A stretch of DNA of 6,327 nt from an uncultured Erysipelotrichaceae bacterium (GTDB lineage Bacteria; Bacillota_I; Bacilli_A; Erysipelotrichales; Erysipelotrichaceae): contig CALUZL010000043.1 in assembly GCA_944325295.1 (NCBI GenBank), positions 1 through 6,327 on the forward strand. The letters are read 5' to 3'. The notes under the pieces are model-generated. The model was not told the DNA's origin and did no database searches. It was given only the letters and a program-made list of their open reading frames with translations. This document shows, piece by piece, positions 1-6,156 of this stretch. The position numbers and the translations under genes were made by a program. Position 1 is the first letter of the stretch, and the number at the start of each line of letters is the position of its first letter.

Positions 1-59
1 TAGGTATTCAACCTGAGTCGCTTCTCCGGCTTTTGAATCAAAGAATTATGAAACTTCAT
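1..59 (-). CDS. possible 5' end of a leftward gene, cut by window edge
   Basis: A minus-strand reading frame opens with ATG at 59-57 and stays open to the window edge, giving only 19 residues (MKFHNSLIQKPEKRLRLNT). An in-frame TGA lies just upstream, so this ATG is the first possible start. A GGAG sits seven bases before it, and an extended -10-like TGGTAGAAT lies at 85-77. These three signals together suggest a real gene start divergent from the Fic gene. The fragment is too short to assign to a family. The main alternative is a plus-strand C-terminal tail, open from position 3 to a TAG at about 102-104. The choice between them cannot be settled here. Confidence 0.35.
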   Translation of the reverse strand, partial: MKFHNSLIQKPEKRLRLNT

Positions 60-76
60 ATACCAACTCCGTTTTC

Positions 77-85
77 ATTCTACCA
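77..85 (-). promoter_or_regulatory. possible extended -10 promoter for the leftward edge gene
   Basis: Read on the minus strand, the sequence is TGGTAGAAT, an extended -10 form (TGn followed by a five-of-six match to TATAAT). No convincing -35 is seen 16-18 bases upstream, which fits the extended -10 class. The implied transcript would begin about 10 bases before the ATG at 59, leaving just room for the GGAG ribosome binding site. The call depends on the edge gene being real. Confidence 0.3.
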
Positions 86-180
86 CAATGCAGACAATTT
101 ATAGTCAGGAAGAAAAACATAACGACATCAGATGGTAAAGAGATATGGTTAATCTTTTGGTTTAATCAATCATAAAGGTT

Positions 181-208
181 TTGCAATCGCGAAAAATAGT
201 GACATAAT
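181..208 (+). promoter_or_regulatory. likely promoter of the Fic gene
   Basis: TTGCAA at 181-186 and CATAAT at 203-208 are separated by 16 bases, a reasonable match to the vegetative sigma-70/SigA consensus (TTGACA-17-TATAAT). The expected transcript start is near 215, leaving an untranslated leader of about 55 bases before the GTG at 270. About 15-30 bases upstream lie two near-identical octamers, GGTTAATC (147-154) and GGTTTAATC (159-167). They could bind a regulator, but that is speculation. Confidence 0.5.
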
Positions 209-252
209 AGTAGTCATTATACGGTAGATATGATAGACTGCATATAGTTAAT

Positions 253-258
253 AGAGGG
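253..258 (+). promoter_or_regulatory. ribosome binding site for the GTG-started Fic gene
   Basis: AGAGGG lies 11 bases before the GTG at 270, slightly longer than the usual spacing. It supports the GTG because an in-frame TAG at 252-254 rules out any earlier start. A later ATG start would remove the conserved N-terminal inhibitory motif. The GTG codon and stretched spacing together predict modest translation. Confidence 0.5.
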
Positions 259-269
259 ATATACAAGCT

Positions 270-1370
270 GTGATAAAAGTAAAGCTCGGCAATGAAATAT
301 TGAGAAGAATCATAAATATAGAACGTAACAGATTTACTGTGGACACCGTACGTATTCCTGCCGTCATCCATAACAGACTCCGGAAGAATTCAAAGAAAAA
401 AAGTTCTTACGCTTCAAATAAAATCGAAGGAAATCCACTTACCGAAGCACAAGCGAATATGGCAATAGAGAGCGATCCCCATAAGCACTTTCTAAAGTCG
501 GAGCAAGAAATACGCAATTACTTCATGGCTTTAAATCTTTTGGAAGATAAAATCAAAAAAGGCGAGCCGTTCTCAATGGGCCTTATACTAAAGGTACAAG
601 CTCTGGTCGAAAAGGGGACATCTAAAGAAAAAATCGGGTTGCGTACTCAGATGCCACCGGGAGTATTGTTTGCGGTCTACGATTCAGAAACGGGTTTGGC
701 GGAATATATTCCACCAGAGTATTCAGAGGTGCCAAAGCTTTTGAATGAGTTAGTAGAGTACGTAAATACGACAGACGACCATCCGCTCATCGTTGCTGGT
801 GTAGTTCACTACCAACTGGTTACGATCCACCCGTTTGAAGATGGTGACGGCAGAACAGCCAGATTGCTTTCAGGATACATTTTAGATAGCAGCGGCTTCG
901 GGTTTGGCGGGATAGGATCGCTTGAAGAGTACTTCGCATATGATTCTAAGGAATACTACGCTGCTTTGCAGATGGATCTGCCGGCCCTTTATTATTCCGG
1001 AAGAAATAATCCATCACAACCGAAAATATGGATAAATTATTTTTTAAGGATGCTCGAGCTTTATTCAGATAAAGTGCGCAAAGTTGCAGAAGACGCGACA
1101 AGCGACACTCTTTTTGCAAGTTTAGCAAATCTGAACAAAGGCGAGATAGAGACACTTACATTTCTTTTGAAGAAAAAGCTTTACGAATTTACGCCTATAC
1201 AGGTGAGCAGATTGACGGGCGTGACTAATAAAACCATAATAAGGCGATGTGTTAAACTTGCATCTAATGGCTTTATAAAGCCGATACTTGTCAATGAAAG
1301 AATAAGGTCCTATAAACTTACAGGGTTCGCCATTGACAACGGAAAAGATATAAAAAGGACAAAAAGATAA
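270..1370 (+). CDS. Fic-family AMP-transferase with N-terminal inhibitory motif and C-terminal winged helix
   Basis: This is a 366-residue cytoplasmic protein of the Fic/Doc superfamily. Most members transfer AMP from ATP to a hydroxyl side chain of a target protein. The Fic core motif is HPFEDGDGRTAR at residues 187-198: His187 is the expected general base, Gly192-Asp193-Gly194-Arg195 form the phosphate-binding anion hole, and Arg198 is the second conserved Arg. Asp193 stands where Asn is most common, a known variant. An S49-x-x-x-E53-G54 element matches the (S/T)xxxE(G/N) inhibitory motif, and its N-terminal position makes this a class II Fic. The substrate flap region (about 125-150, ending in YIPPE) precedes the core. 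Residues about 290-350 look like a winged-helix domain (helix QVSRLTGVTNKTIIRRCVKL, then a short wing), as in Shewanella SoFic-type proteins. No antitoxin gene is adjacent, consistent with built-in inhibition. The target protein is unknown; the family call is firm. Confidence 0.93.
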   Translation: MIKVKLGNEILRRIINIERNRFTVDTVRIPAVIHNRLRKNSKKKSSYASNKIEGNPLTEAQANMAIESDPHKHFLKSEQEIRNYFMALNLLEDKIKKGEPFSMGLILKVQALVEKGTSKEKIGLRTQMPPGVLFAVYDSETGLAEYIPPEYSEVPKLLNELVEYVNTTDDHPLIVAGVVHYQLVTIHPFEDGDGRTARLLSGYILDSSGFGFGGIGSLEEYFAYDSKEYYAALQMDLPALYYSGRNNPSQPKIWINYFLRMLELYSDKVRKVAEDATSDTLFASLANLNKGEIETLTFLLKKKLYEFTPIQVSRLTGVTNKTIIRRCVKLASNGFIKPILVNERIRSYKLTGFAIDNGKDIKRTKR

Positions 1371-1382
1371 AGATCATCAAAG

Positions 1383-1438
1383 GACATCTCCTACATGTGA
1401 GATGTCATATCGAAGACTTTTTGTCTTGTTTTGTTTTT
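1383..1438 (+). terminator. hairpins between the convergent Fic and deacetylase genes
   Basis: GACATCTC (1383-1390) and GAGATGTC (1399-1406) form a perfect 8-bp stem with an 8-base loop. A second small stem, AAGAC (1413-1417) with GTCTT (1423-1427), follows and runs into TTTTGTTTTT (1429-1438). On the plus strand this is a plausible intrinsic terminator for the Fic gene. The same 8-bp stem could also act on minus-strand transcripts leaving the deacetylase gene, but the T-run is weaker in that direction. The T-tract touches the deacetylase stop codon. Confidence 0.6.
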
Positions 1439-2261
1439 AAAGTTCTTTATACAGATCGTAATAAGTTACAAGTTCGATGTTGTTGTCTTTTATGGCCTTG
1501 ATGACTCTTTCGTCCATAAACATAGCTGCATCTTTTGATCTTATGATGTTGCAAGTCGTCAGATCAAACAGCTCGTTATCTACATATCCCGGATGTCCGA
1601 TAAGGATCGCATAATCACAAGACAAGTAGTAATCGAGGTTGTTTAAAAAATCGTCAGCCGGTTTACCATTTAACTGGTTTGCGACCGAAAAGACATCTTC
1701 TTTACCTTTATTCATCTCGGAATTTTCTTTTTCGATCTCACGTTTGCTTCCCATATGAAAATGATCTCTAAACGCTGCCTCATCGACATAGGGGACCCCT
1801 GTTTCTTTGCTTACTTGTCTTATGGCTTCATCATAGTGTTCATGGTTCAGCGAGTGTCCATGAAGATAGCCCGGCTTTTGACCTACAAGTTCGACAAAAC
1901 GATCGTATTGGGCTCTTATCTCTTTGTATACTTCAGCATACGGAAACAGCGTTCTTCTGCCTTCTTCGGTCTTAAACCGCGGATCTTTTGTCCGTACCGT
2001 CGATCTTATAAACATTCCTTTTTCATCCGTAAGATGCGGTATCTCTTTTGGATCAGAGACCGATGGTCCGGAAACGATATTGAAGTCGATTCCAAAACAG
2101 ACGTGCGGTCGATCTTTTACAAAAGAAGCCGCTAATTCACTGCTTGGCATATTTGTAAACATGCCGGTATTTCTGAGTATGCCTCTGTCTATCGCATCGA
2201 CGATACCGTAGGTAACACCTCTTGTAAATCCAAAATCATCGCCTTGTGTCAAAAGTTTCAT
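1437..2261 (-). CDS. ChbG/YdjC-family carbohydrate deacetylase with altered metal-site residues
   Basis: This 274-residue protein belongs to the YdjC/ChbG fold group. Characterised members remove acetyl groups from N-acetylated sugars such as chitooligosaccharides, using a divalent metal. Seen here are GDDFG (residues 7-11) with the catalytic and metal-binding Asp pair, HGHSLNH (134-140) carrying His136 and His140, and HPGYVDNE (223-230) near the C-terminus. In E. coli ChbG the second metal ligand is His61 in a GMHF motif, but here the aligned sequence is GIDF with Asp59. The DSH of ChbG is HGH here, so His134 replaces Asp. No signal peptide is visible, so it should act in the cytoplasm. The gene starts 20 bases after the lipoprotein stop, and a modest AGGT lies a few bases before the ATG, so it is probably co-transcribed. 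The family is secure; the substrate is unknown. Confidence 0.88.
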   Translation of the reverse strand: MKLLTQGDDFGFTRGVTYGIVDAIDRGILRNTGMFTNMPSSELAASFVKDRPHVCFGIDFNIVSGPSVSDPKEIPHLTDEKGMFIRSTVRTKDPRFKTEEGRRTLFPYAEVYKEIRAQYDRFVELVGQKPGYLHGHSLNHEHYDEAIRQVSKETGVPYVDEAAFRDHFHMGSKREIEKENSEMNKGKEDVFSVANQLNGKPADDFLNNLDYYLSCDYAILIGHPGYVDNELFDLTTCNIIRSKDAAMFMDERVIKAIKDNNIELVTYYDLYKEL

Positions 2262-2281
2262 ATCATTACCTGCTTTCTAAA

Positions 2282-3349
2282 TCATTCCAAAATACTCTTT
2301 GCGATCTCATTATACGCTGCTTTCAAAGCTGAAAAAGCCGCAATATCACAACTGTTTTCATCACCCTGACTGAGTTCTTCGAAAGTGAAATCATAAAGAC
2401 AGGTCGGATTCATCTCACTGTCATAGGCAAATGACTGATCATATTCCCAATCATAGAAGATCAGGGCCGAATCGGTATATATCTGCTTGTATTCAAGATC
2501 GATGTAGTATTCACCATTGTAGTAGACATAATCGCCAAGATCTTCATAACCCATGGCCATAAGGTCTTGAGCGTTATCTAAGGTAAGGTCGTATTCACCA
2601 TAGACATAGCCGCTCTCATACATCTCATCACTTAAAAATTCGCTTTCAGCAAACTCGGGCAGTAAAGCCTCGTTATAGTCGCTGTATGCATATTCACAAT
2701 CCATGACCATAGTCCCGACATCAGTCATAACTATTGAGGCGTTCATCGTCATCGATTCGATATAGTTTTCAGCGTTTATAATGATCGTGATCGGGATATC
2801 TTCTTCACTTTTCATCTCCTCTAAAACACTTTCCGCACCAGATGAGCTCATCATATCTTTGAAAGCGGCAAAAGGCAGTTTAGCTTCGATCTTATATTTG
2901 TCATCAACTTTAGTTGCCTTGATATCTTTAAGCTCATTACTTATATCTGTGCTGTCAAGGTCGATCAAGACTTCGTCTGTAGTATTTTCGGTAACACTTT
3001 TAGTACCGTTTTCGTCAATGTAGATCATACCGTCTTTGATCCATTGCTTGGAAATTGAAGAATTGCCTAAGATACTGACTGAGGTTTCAACATACCCGCT
3101 TTGATCAGCGCTTTGCATATCGGTCACAATCAAGACGACTTTGATCGGCAAGCTCATCGAAAGATCTGAATCATCCTCATTTTCCGCTTCGACACTGAGT
3201 TGCATGTCCATCTGCATCTTGACCGAATCGAGCTTGTTCATGTTGGCTAAAGCTGATTCATAGATTGCTTTGCCATCGAGATCTTGTGATGAACATCCGC
3301 TCAAAACAAGCAAACAAACACTTAAAAGTAATACAAATATCTTTTTCAT
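2282..3349 (-). CDS. secreted acidic lipoprotein of unknown function
   Basis: This is a 355-residue predicted lipoprotein. Its N-terminus has MKK, a hydrophobic stretch and the lipobox LSGC, with Cys19 as the lipidated residue, so the mature protein should be anchored outside the cytoplasmic membrane. The first part (about residues 25-235: helix YESALANMNKLDSVKM, then alternating hydrophobic strands and a WIKDGMIYID segment) resembles the LolA/LppX-like lipoproteins of Bacillota such as the DUF6612 group; this is recognition of style, not a database match. The remaining part (about 240-355) is strongly acidic and Tyr-rich, and Cys317 and Cys334 could form a disulfide. The ATG at 3349 is chosen because AGGAGA (3364-3359) lies 9 bases upstream. 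A GTG at 3355 would leave only 3 bases and adds two residues. It is first in a two-gene unit with the deacetylase. Its ligand or role cannot be read from sequence. Confidence 0.85.
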   Translation of the reverse strand: MKKIFVLLLSVCLLVLSGCSSQDLDGKAIYESALANMNKLDSVKMQMDMQLSVEAENEDDSDLSMSLPIKVVLIVTDMQSADQSGYVETSVSILGNSSISKQWIKDGMIYIDENGTKSVTENTTDEVLIDLDSTDISNELKDIKATKVDDKYKIEAKLPFAAFKDMMSSSGAESVLEEMKSEEDIPITIIINAENYIESMTMNASIVMTDVGTMVMDCEYAYSDYNEALLPEFAESEFLSDEMYESGYVYGEYDLTLDNAQDLMAMGYEDLGDYVYYNGEYYIDLEYKQIYTDSALIFYDWEYDQSFAYDSEMNPTCLYDFTFEELSQGDENSCDIAAFSALKAAYNEIAKSILE

Positions 3350-3358
3350 AAACACATA

Positions 3359-3364
3359 TCTCCT
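3359..3364 (-). promoter_or_regulatory. ribosome binding site that decides the lipoprotein start
   Basis: On the minus strand the bases read AGGAGA. It lies 9 bases before ATG (3349-3347), close to ideal, but only 3 bases before the in-frame GTG (3355-3353). The ATG is therefore the probable start, which also places MKK at the very beginning of the signal peptide, as is typical. Confidence 0.7.
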
Positions 3365-3381
3365 ATCTATATAGTACTACA

Positions 3382-3447
3382 AGTGGATGATATTGCTCTT
3401 AAATCTTTGTAAAAAGGACGAGAATCTAGTTGTAGATCTCATCCACT
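3382..3447. repeat. 9-bp inverted repeat overlapping the MATE terminator
   Basis: AGTGGATGA (3382-3390) and TCATCCACT (3439-3447) are exact inverted copies 48 bases apart. The right copy overlaps the 5' arm of the minus-strand terminator at 3434-3443. The left copy lies just upstream of the lipoprotein ribosome binding site. They may be a paired protein-binding site or the arms of an alternative RNA fold in read-through transcripts, or may be chance. Confidence 0.4.
3411..3443 (-). terminator. intrinsic terminator of the MATE operon
   Basis: Read on the minus strand, GATGAGATCT (3443-3434), loop ACAACT, then AGATTCTCGTC (3427-3417) form a 10-bp stem. The stem has one G-T pair and one bulged base and is followed by C and TTTTT (3415-3411). 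It lies about 50 bases after the MATE stop codon at 3496. It separates the transporter operon from the lipoprotein-deacetylase unit, which should therefore have its own promoter between about 3410 and 3365. No strong -35/-10 pair is visible there; TTTACA (3413-3408) and TATCAT (3392-3387) are only 15 bases apart. Confidence 0.72.
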
Positions 3448-3495
3448 GCTATTTATCTGAATCGATATATCGTAAAACTAAACTCGGAATGGCCT

Positions 3496-4845
3496 TCACA
3501 CCTCCACTGTATTTGTAAGATTTCTTATCCATTTACCTTTTTTGAGGAAATAGGTAGCCACTAATACTTTTATGATGCCGACACCTTCGACTAAAAGATA
3601 GGTAAACACAAGATCAAGACTCAGGACTCTTGAGGCGATGACACTGAGAAGTACCGGACCGGCCCAGGTAAAGACACCGTCTATGAGTAAGACCGATTTG
3701 GTATCACCACCGGCCCGAAGGACATAGTAGACCGTGTTGGAATAACCTTGAGTCCAGGCAGTCAGGGCTTTTATTATCAAAAGGACAGTTGCCATAAGGG
3801 CATTGGTGTCGGTAAGCGAGAAAAGGAAGGGGGTAAATCCGCTTGTCGCAACAAGGATCACACCACCGATAAAATAGATCACCAAAGCCAGGATGAGAAG
3901 TCTTTTGACATCGTATTTGACCTTTTCGATCTCCCCTTTGCCAAGACCGTTGCCGACGATAAAGCTTACCGCAACCGATACACCGCTGAACATGACATAG
4001 ACAAGGTTACTTATGGTGTCAACGATCGTTATGGCCGGGATGTACAACTCATCGATATAGCTGTAATTGATAAAGATGATATTAAGACCTATCGACCAGA
4101 TCAGCTCATTGCACATAAGCGGGATCGCTTTGGAGAATATCGTCATCTTCATCTTTGCGGACAGATCGACCTTCATCTTTAAATAGATGCCATCGAGGTA
4201 CTTATGACAGGTGATCATCAATATCGCCACTTCGACAAAGCGGGCGATGACCGTGGCGATCGCTGCTCCGGCAACTTCAAGTCTTGGGAAACCGAAAAGG
4301 CCAAAGATCAAGATGGCATTGAGGATGACATTGGTTATAAATGAACAAAAGCCGGCGATCATCGGCATCTTGGGTACACCCAATACCCTAAAGGCTACTG
4401 AGTACATCTGGGTCAAAGAGAAGGGTATAAACGATATGACTAGGATCGATAAGTATGTAGAAGCATAGCCAAGAGTCGTCTGATCCGCTAAATAAAGACT
4501 CAATATGGGACTTTGAAGAAAGATACAGATCACGATCGCTAAAAGTGCTATCAGGATACACTTGCGGATGCCTTCATTGAAGATATCAGCCAAAACATCT
4601 TTGCGGTTGGCACCATTATACTGACTTAAAAAGATACCGACACCATTGGAGTAACCAAACAAGATCAACTGATATATGAAAAAGACCTTATTGGCAACGG
4701 CGACACCACTGATACACAACTCACCGACCTTGCCGATCATAAGCGTATCGGTCATATTGACAACATTATTCAAAAGCTGCTGCAACATGACCGGTATCGA
4801 CAATTTAAGGACTTTTTTATAAAACTGAACTGTATCTTTGCGCAT
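3496..4845 (-). CDS. MATE-family multidrug/toxin exporter
   Basis: This is a 449-residue integral membrane protein of the MATE family. These are cation-coupled (Na+ or H+) antiporters that export organic cations, drugs and metabolites. About twelve membrane segments can be traced in two similar halves. Family hallmarks include NNVVNMTDTLMIG (26-38) in the first helix, AFRVLGVPKMPM (151-162) after the fourth, and the equivalent second-half motif VLRAGGDTK (375-383). The length is normal for the family. The ATG at 4845 is chosen because GAGG (4855-4852) lies 6 bases upstream. An in-frame start at 4914 would overlap the preceding phosphatase gene by 41 bases and add a 23-residue tail before the usual MATE N-terminus. 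It begins 28 bases after that phosphatase and is last in the operon. Its G+C content is clearly higher than that of the upstream genes. The substrate is unknown. Confidence 0.93.
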   Translation of the reverse strand: MRKDTVQFYKKVLKLSIPVMLQQLLNNVVNMTDTLMIGKVGELCISGVAVANKVFFIYQLILFGYSNGVGIFLSQYNGANRKDVLADIFNEGIRKCILIALLAIVICIFLQSPILSLYLADQTTLGYASTYLSILVISFIPFSLTQMYSVAFRVLGVPKMPMIAGFCSFITNVILNAILIFGLFGFPRLEVAGAAIATVIARFVEVAILMITCHKYLDGIYLKMKVDLSAKMKMTIFSKAIPLMCNELIWSIGLNIIFINYSYIDELYIPAITIVDTISNLVYVMFSGVSVAVSFIVGNGLGKGEIEKVKYDVKRLLILALVIYFIGGVILVATSGFTPFLFSLTDTNALMATVLLIIKALTAWTQGYSNTVYYVLRAGGDTKSVLLIDGVFTWAGPVLLSVIASRVLSLDLVFTYLLVEGVGIIKVLVATYFLKKGKWIRNLTNTVEV

Positions 4846-4850
4846 ATTGT

Positions 4851-4857
4851 ACCTCAC
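4851..4857 (-). promoter_or_regulatory. ribosome binding site that decides the MATE start
   Basis: On the minus strand GTGAGGT precedes the ATG at 4845-4843, with the GAGG core 6 bases away. This marks the ATG at 4845 over the in-frame ATGs at 4914 and 4908, which lie inside the phosphatase gene. Confidence 0.65.
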
Positions 4858-4873
4858 TGAATTTAAAATAACT

Positions 4874-5512
4874 TTAACTGATAATCTCAAGCAGATCCAT
4901 AAGATCATCGACAATGATATCGGCTTTACTCTGATCTATGGAATATCTCAGATCTCTTTTAGCAATGACTCTCAATCCGGCTCTCTTTGCAGCTTCAATG
5001 CCTAAGGCCGAATCTTCAATCACAAACATCTCATCTTCATCAACATTTGCATACTTCCCTTTTGCATAATTATATATTTCCGGATTCGGTTTACTCTCCT
5101 TGAAATTTTCGCCGCTAATGACATATTCAAAATATTTCCTTATATCAAAATGGTCCAATATTTTCTCAATATGTCTTAAAGAGGAAGACGATACTAAAGA
5201 CAAATGATGTCCAGAGTTGTAAAGAATTATAAGGACTTCTTTAGCGTGTTTCATCAGTAAATCTTCAAAACTTATCGGATGCTTTTTATGGAATTGTTCT
5301 TTTTTGTGCATAAATTCATCCATGTCTATCTTGTCCTCAAACCATTCTTTATATAATTCAAGATCTCTTTTCGGATTACTTCCAATCATTCTAAAGAGTT
5401 CCTTATCTTCTACGTAAAGACCGATATCATCTAAAAAGGCTTTAAAGTTATCCAGATAAACACCCTCGGAATCGATCAAGACCCCATCCATATCAAAAAA
5501 GACTACACTCAT
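4874..5512 (-). CDS. HAD-superfamily hydrolase (beta-phosphoglucomutase/CbbY-like)
   Basis: This 212-residue cytoplasmic protein has all four HAD motifs. Motif I is FDMDGVLIDSE with nucleophile Asp7 and acid/base Asp9. Motif II is Ser108 in LVSSSS, motif III Lys141 in ESKPNPEIY, and motif IV Glu166-Asp167 in VIEDSALGIEAAKRAGL. A helical cap of about residues 15-80 sits between motifs I and II, as in subfamily I enzymes (sugar-phosphate phosphatases, phosphoglycolate phosphatase, beta-phosphoglucomutase). Sequence alone does not separate phosphatase from mutase. The start at 5512 is supported by GAGAGG six bases upstream and by its ATGA overlap with the stop of the preceding gene, which implies translational coupling. 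A longer in-frame start at 5557 would overlap that gene by 49 bases and is unlikely. The Asp-Gly-Val-Leu-Ile-Asp-Ser-Glu signature makes the family call firm; the substrate is not known. Confidence 0.92.
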   Translation of the reverse strand: MSVVFFDMDGVLIDSEGVYLDNFKAFLDDIGLYVEDKELFRMIGSNPKRDLELYKEWFEDKIDMDEFMHKKEQFHKKHPISFEDLLMKHAKEVLIILYNSGHHLSLVSSSSLRHIEKILDHFDIRKYFEYVISGENFKESKPNPEIYNYAKGKYANVDEDEMFVIEDSALGIEAAKRAGLRVIAKRDLRYSIDQSKADIIVDDLMDLLEIIS

Positions 5513-6135
5513 TTCAAACCTCTCATCGTCTCTTGACCAGACACTTGCTCTAAACATTCTTTTGCCAGATCATCAAAACCATTTTTCTTGTATAGAAAAG
5601 CTTTTTTAATGTACCAGCTTTTCTTATTTTCTTCACTTGCGGTTTTGATTATATTGTCAATATCATTTAAGGCGCTCATATCGTTGTCAAAATATATCTT
5701 CATATCTACCTCATTTTGATGTATTACATCAGTATCACACTTATTATCTTTGACAAAATGAACGATCTTGTTGTTTAAGTCATGAGCCTTTGACTTATTG
5801 CATGTAGCTGCATAATATTGAAAAACTGTTTGATATGCTGCCAATTTTTGATTGGCACTGCATCTTGTTTCTTGAATAATATTCAGTTGAGCATCTATCT
5901 TTTTTTCCATTTTATGAGCGACATAATAGTTTAATCTTATAAATTCAATATTTATTTGTTTAAACAATAACCTGATGATCTTAGACTCAAGCAAAGTGTT
6001 GAATGAAGCTTCATCTTCGGACATTGCTTTTATAATCTTGTCAGTATAGATTTTTGTTAATGCTGTTTTGGCCAGATAATAAACACTTATACAAATAGCT
6101 GCGACAATTATAAACACTTTATTTCCTTCGTTCAT
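5509..6135 (-). CDS. membrane-anchored helical protein of unknown function, TPR-like C-terminus
   Basis: I do not recognise this 208-residue protein as a named family. Residues about 7-27 form one hydrophobic segment (VFIIVAAICISVYYLAKTAL) close to the N-terminus, probably an uncleaved membrane anchor. The rest is helical, charged and soluble-looking. Residues about 96-125 and 171-198 (SWYIKKAFLYKKNGFDDLAKECLEQV) have the small-large spacing of tetratricopeptide-type helix pairs, so it may be a scaffold; this is inference. AAGGAG (6150-6145) lies 9 bases before the ATG. It starts 21 bases after the upstream MATE stop and its last codons overlap the phosphatase start by four bases, so it is in the same operon. 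The gene is notably A+T-rich; sampled 60-base stretches near 5641-5760 are about 28% G+C, against about 50% in parts of the downstream MATE gene. Confidence 0.75.
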   Translation of the reverse strand: MNEGNKVFIIVAAICISVYYLAKTALTKIYTDKIIKAMSEDEASFNTLLESKIIRLLFKQINIEFIRLNYYVAHKMEKKIDAQLNIIQETRCSANQKLAAYQTVFQYYAATCNKSKAHDLNNKIVHFVKDNKCDTDVIHQNEVDMKIYFDNDMSALNDIDNIIKTASEENKKSWYIKKAFLYKKNGFDDLAKECLEQVSGQETMRGLK

Positions 6136-6156
6136 TTTCTTATTCTCCTTTTCACA

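Noticed and set aside
3..104. Plus-strand open frame ending in TAG, possible C-terminal tail of an upstream gene
   Set aside because: It is short, with no recognisable motif, and is mutually exclusive with the minus-strand start at 59, which has ribosome binding and promoter signals. It is not excluded outright.
211..238. Imperfect inverted repeat (AGTC ... GACT) in the Fic leader as a riboswitch or operator
   Set aside because: Only four clean pairs with bulges, and no riboswitch core is recognisable.
3387..3413. TTTACA and TATCAT as a promoter for the lipoprotein gene
   Set aside because: The 15-base spacing is too short and it overlaps the terminator T-tract. A promoter must lie nearby, but I cannot identify it.
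3463..3472. Perfect 10-bp palindrome CGATATATCG between the MATE stop and its terminator
   Set aside because: It is too short and A+T-rich to separate from chance, and it is not placed at a promoter.
3748..4182. Plus-strand open frames inside the MATE, lipoprotein and deacetylase genes
   Set aside because: They are antisense to well-supported genes, have low-complexity charged translations, and lack family motifs.
4843..4914. Longer MATE start giving 23 extra N-terminal residues
   Set aside because: It would overlap the phosphatase gene by 41 bases, lacks family similarity in the added residues, and the ATG at 4845 has a well-placed GAGG.
5510..5557. Longer phosphatase start giving 15 extra residues
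   Set aside because: HAD proteins normally begin a few residues before the DxD motif. The ATG at 5512 has GAGAGG six bases upstream and overlaps the previous stop as ATGA.
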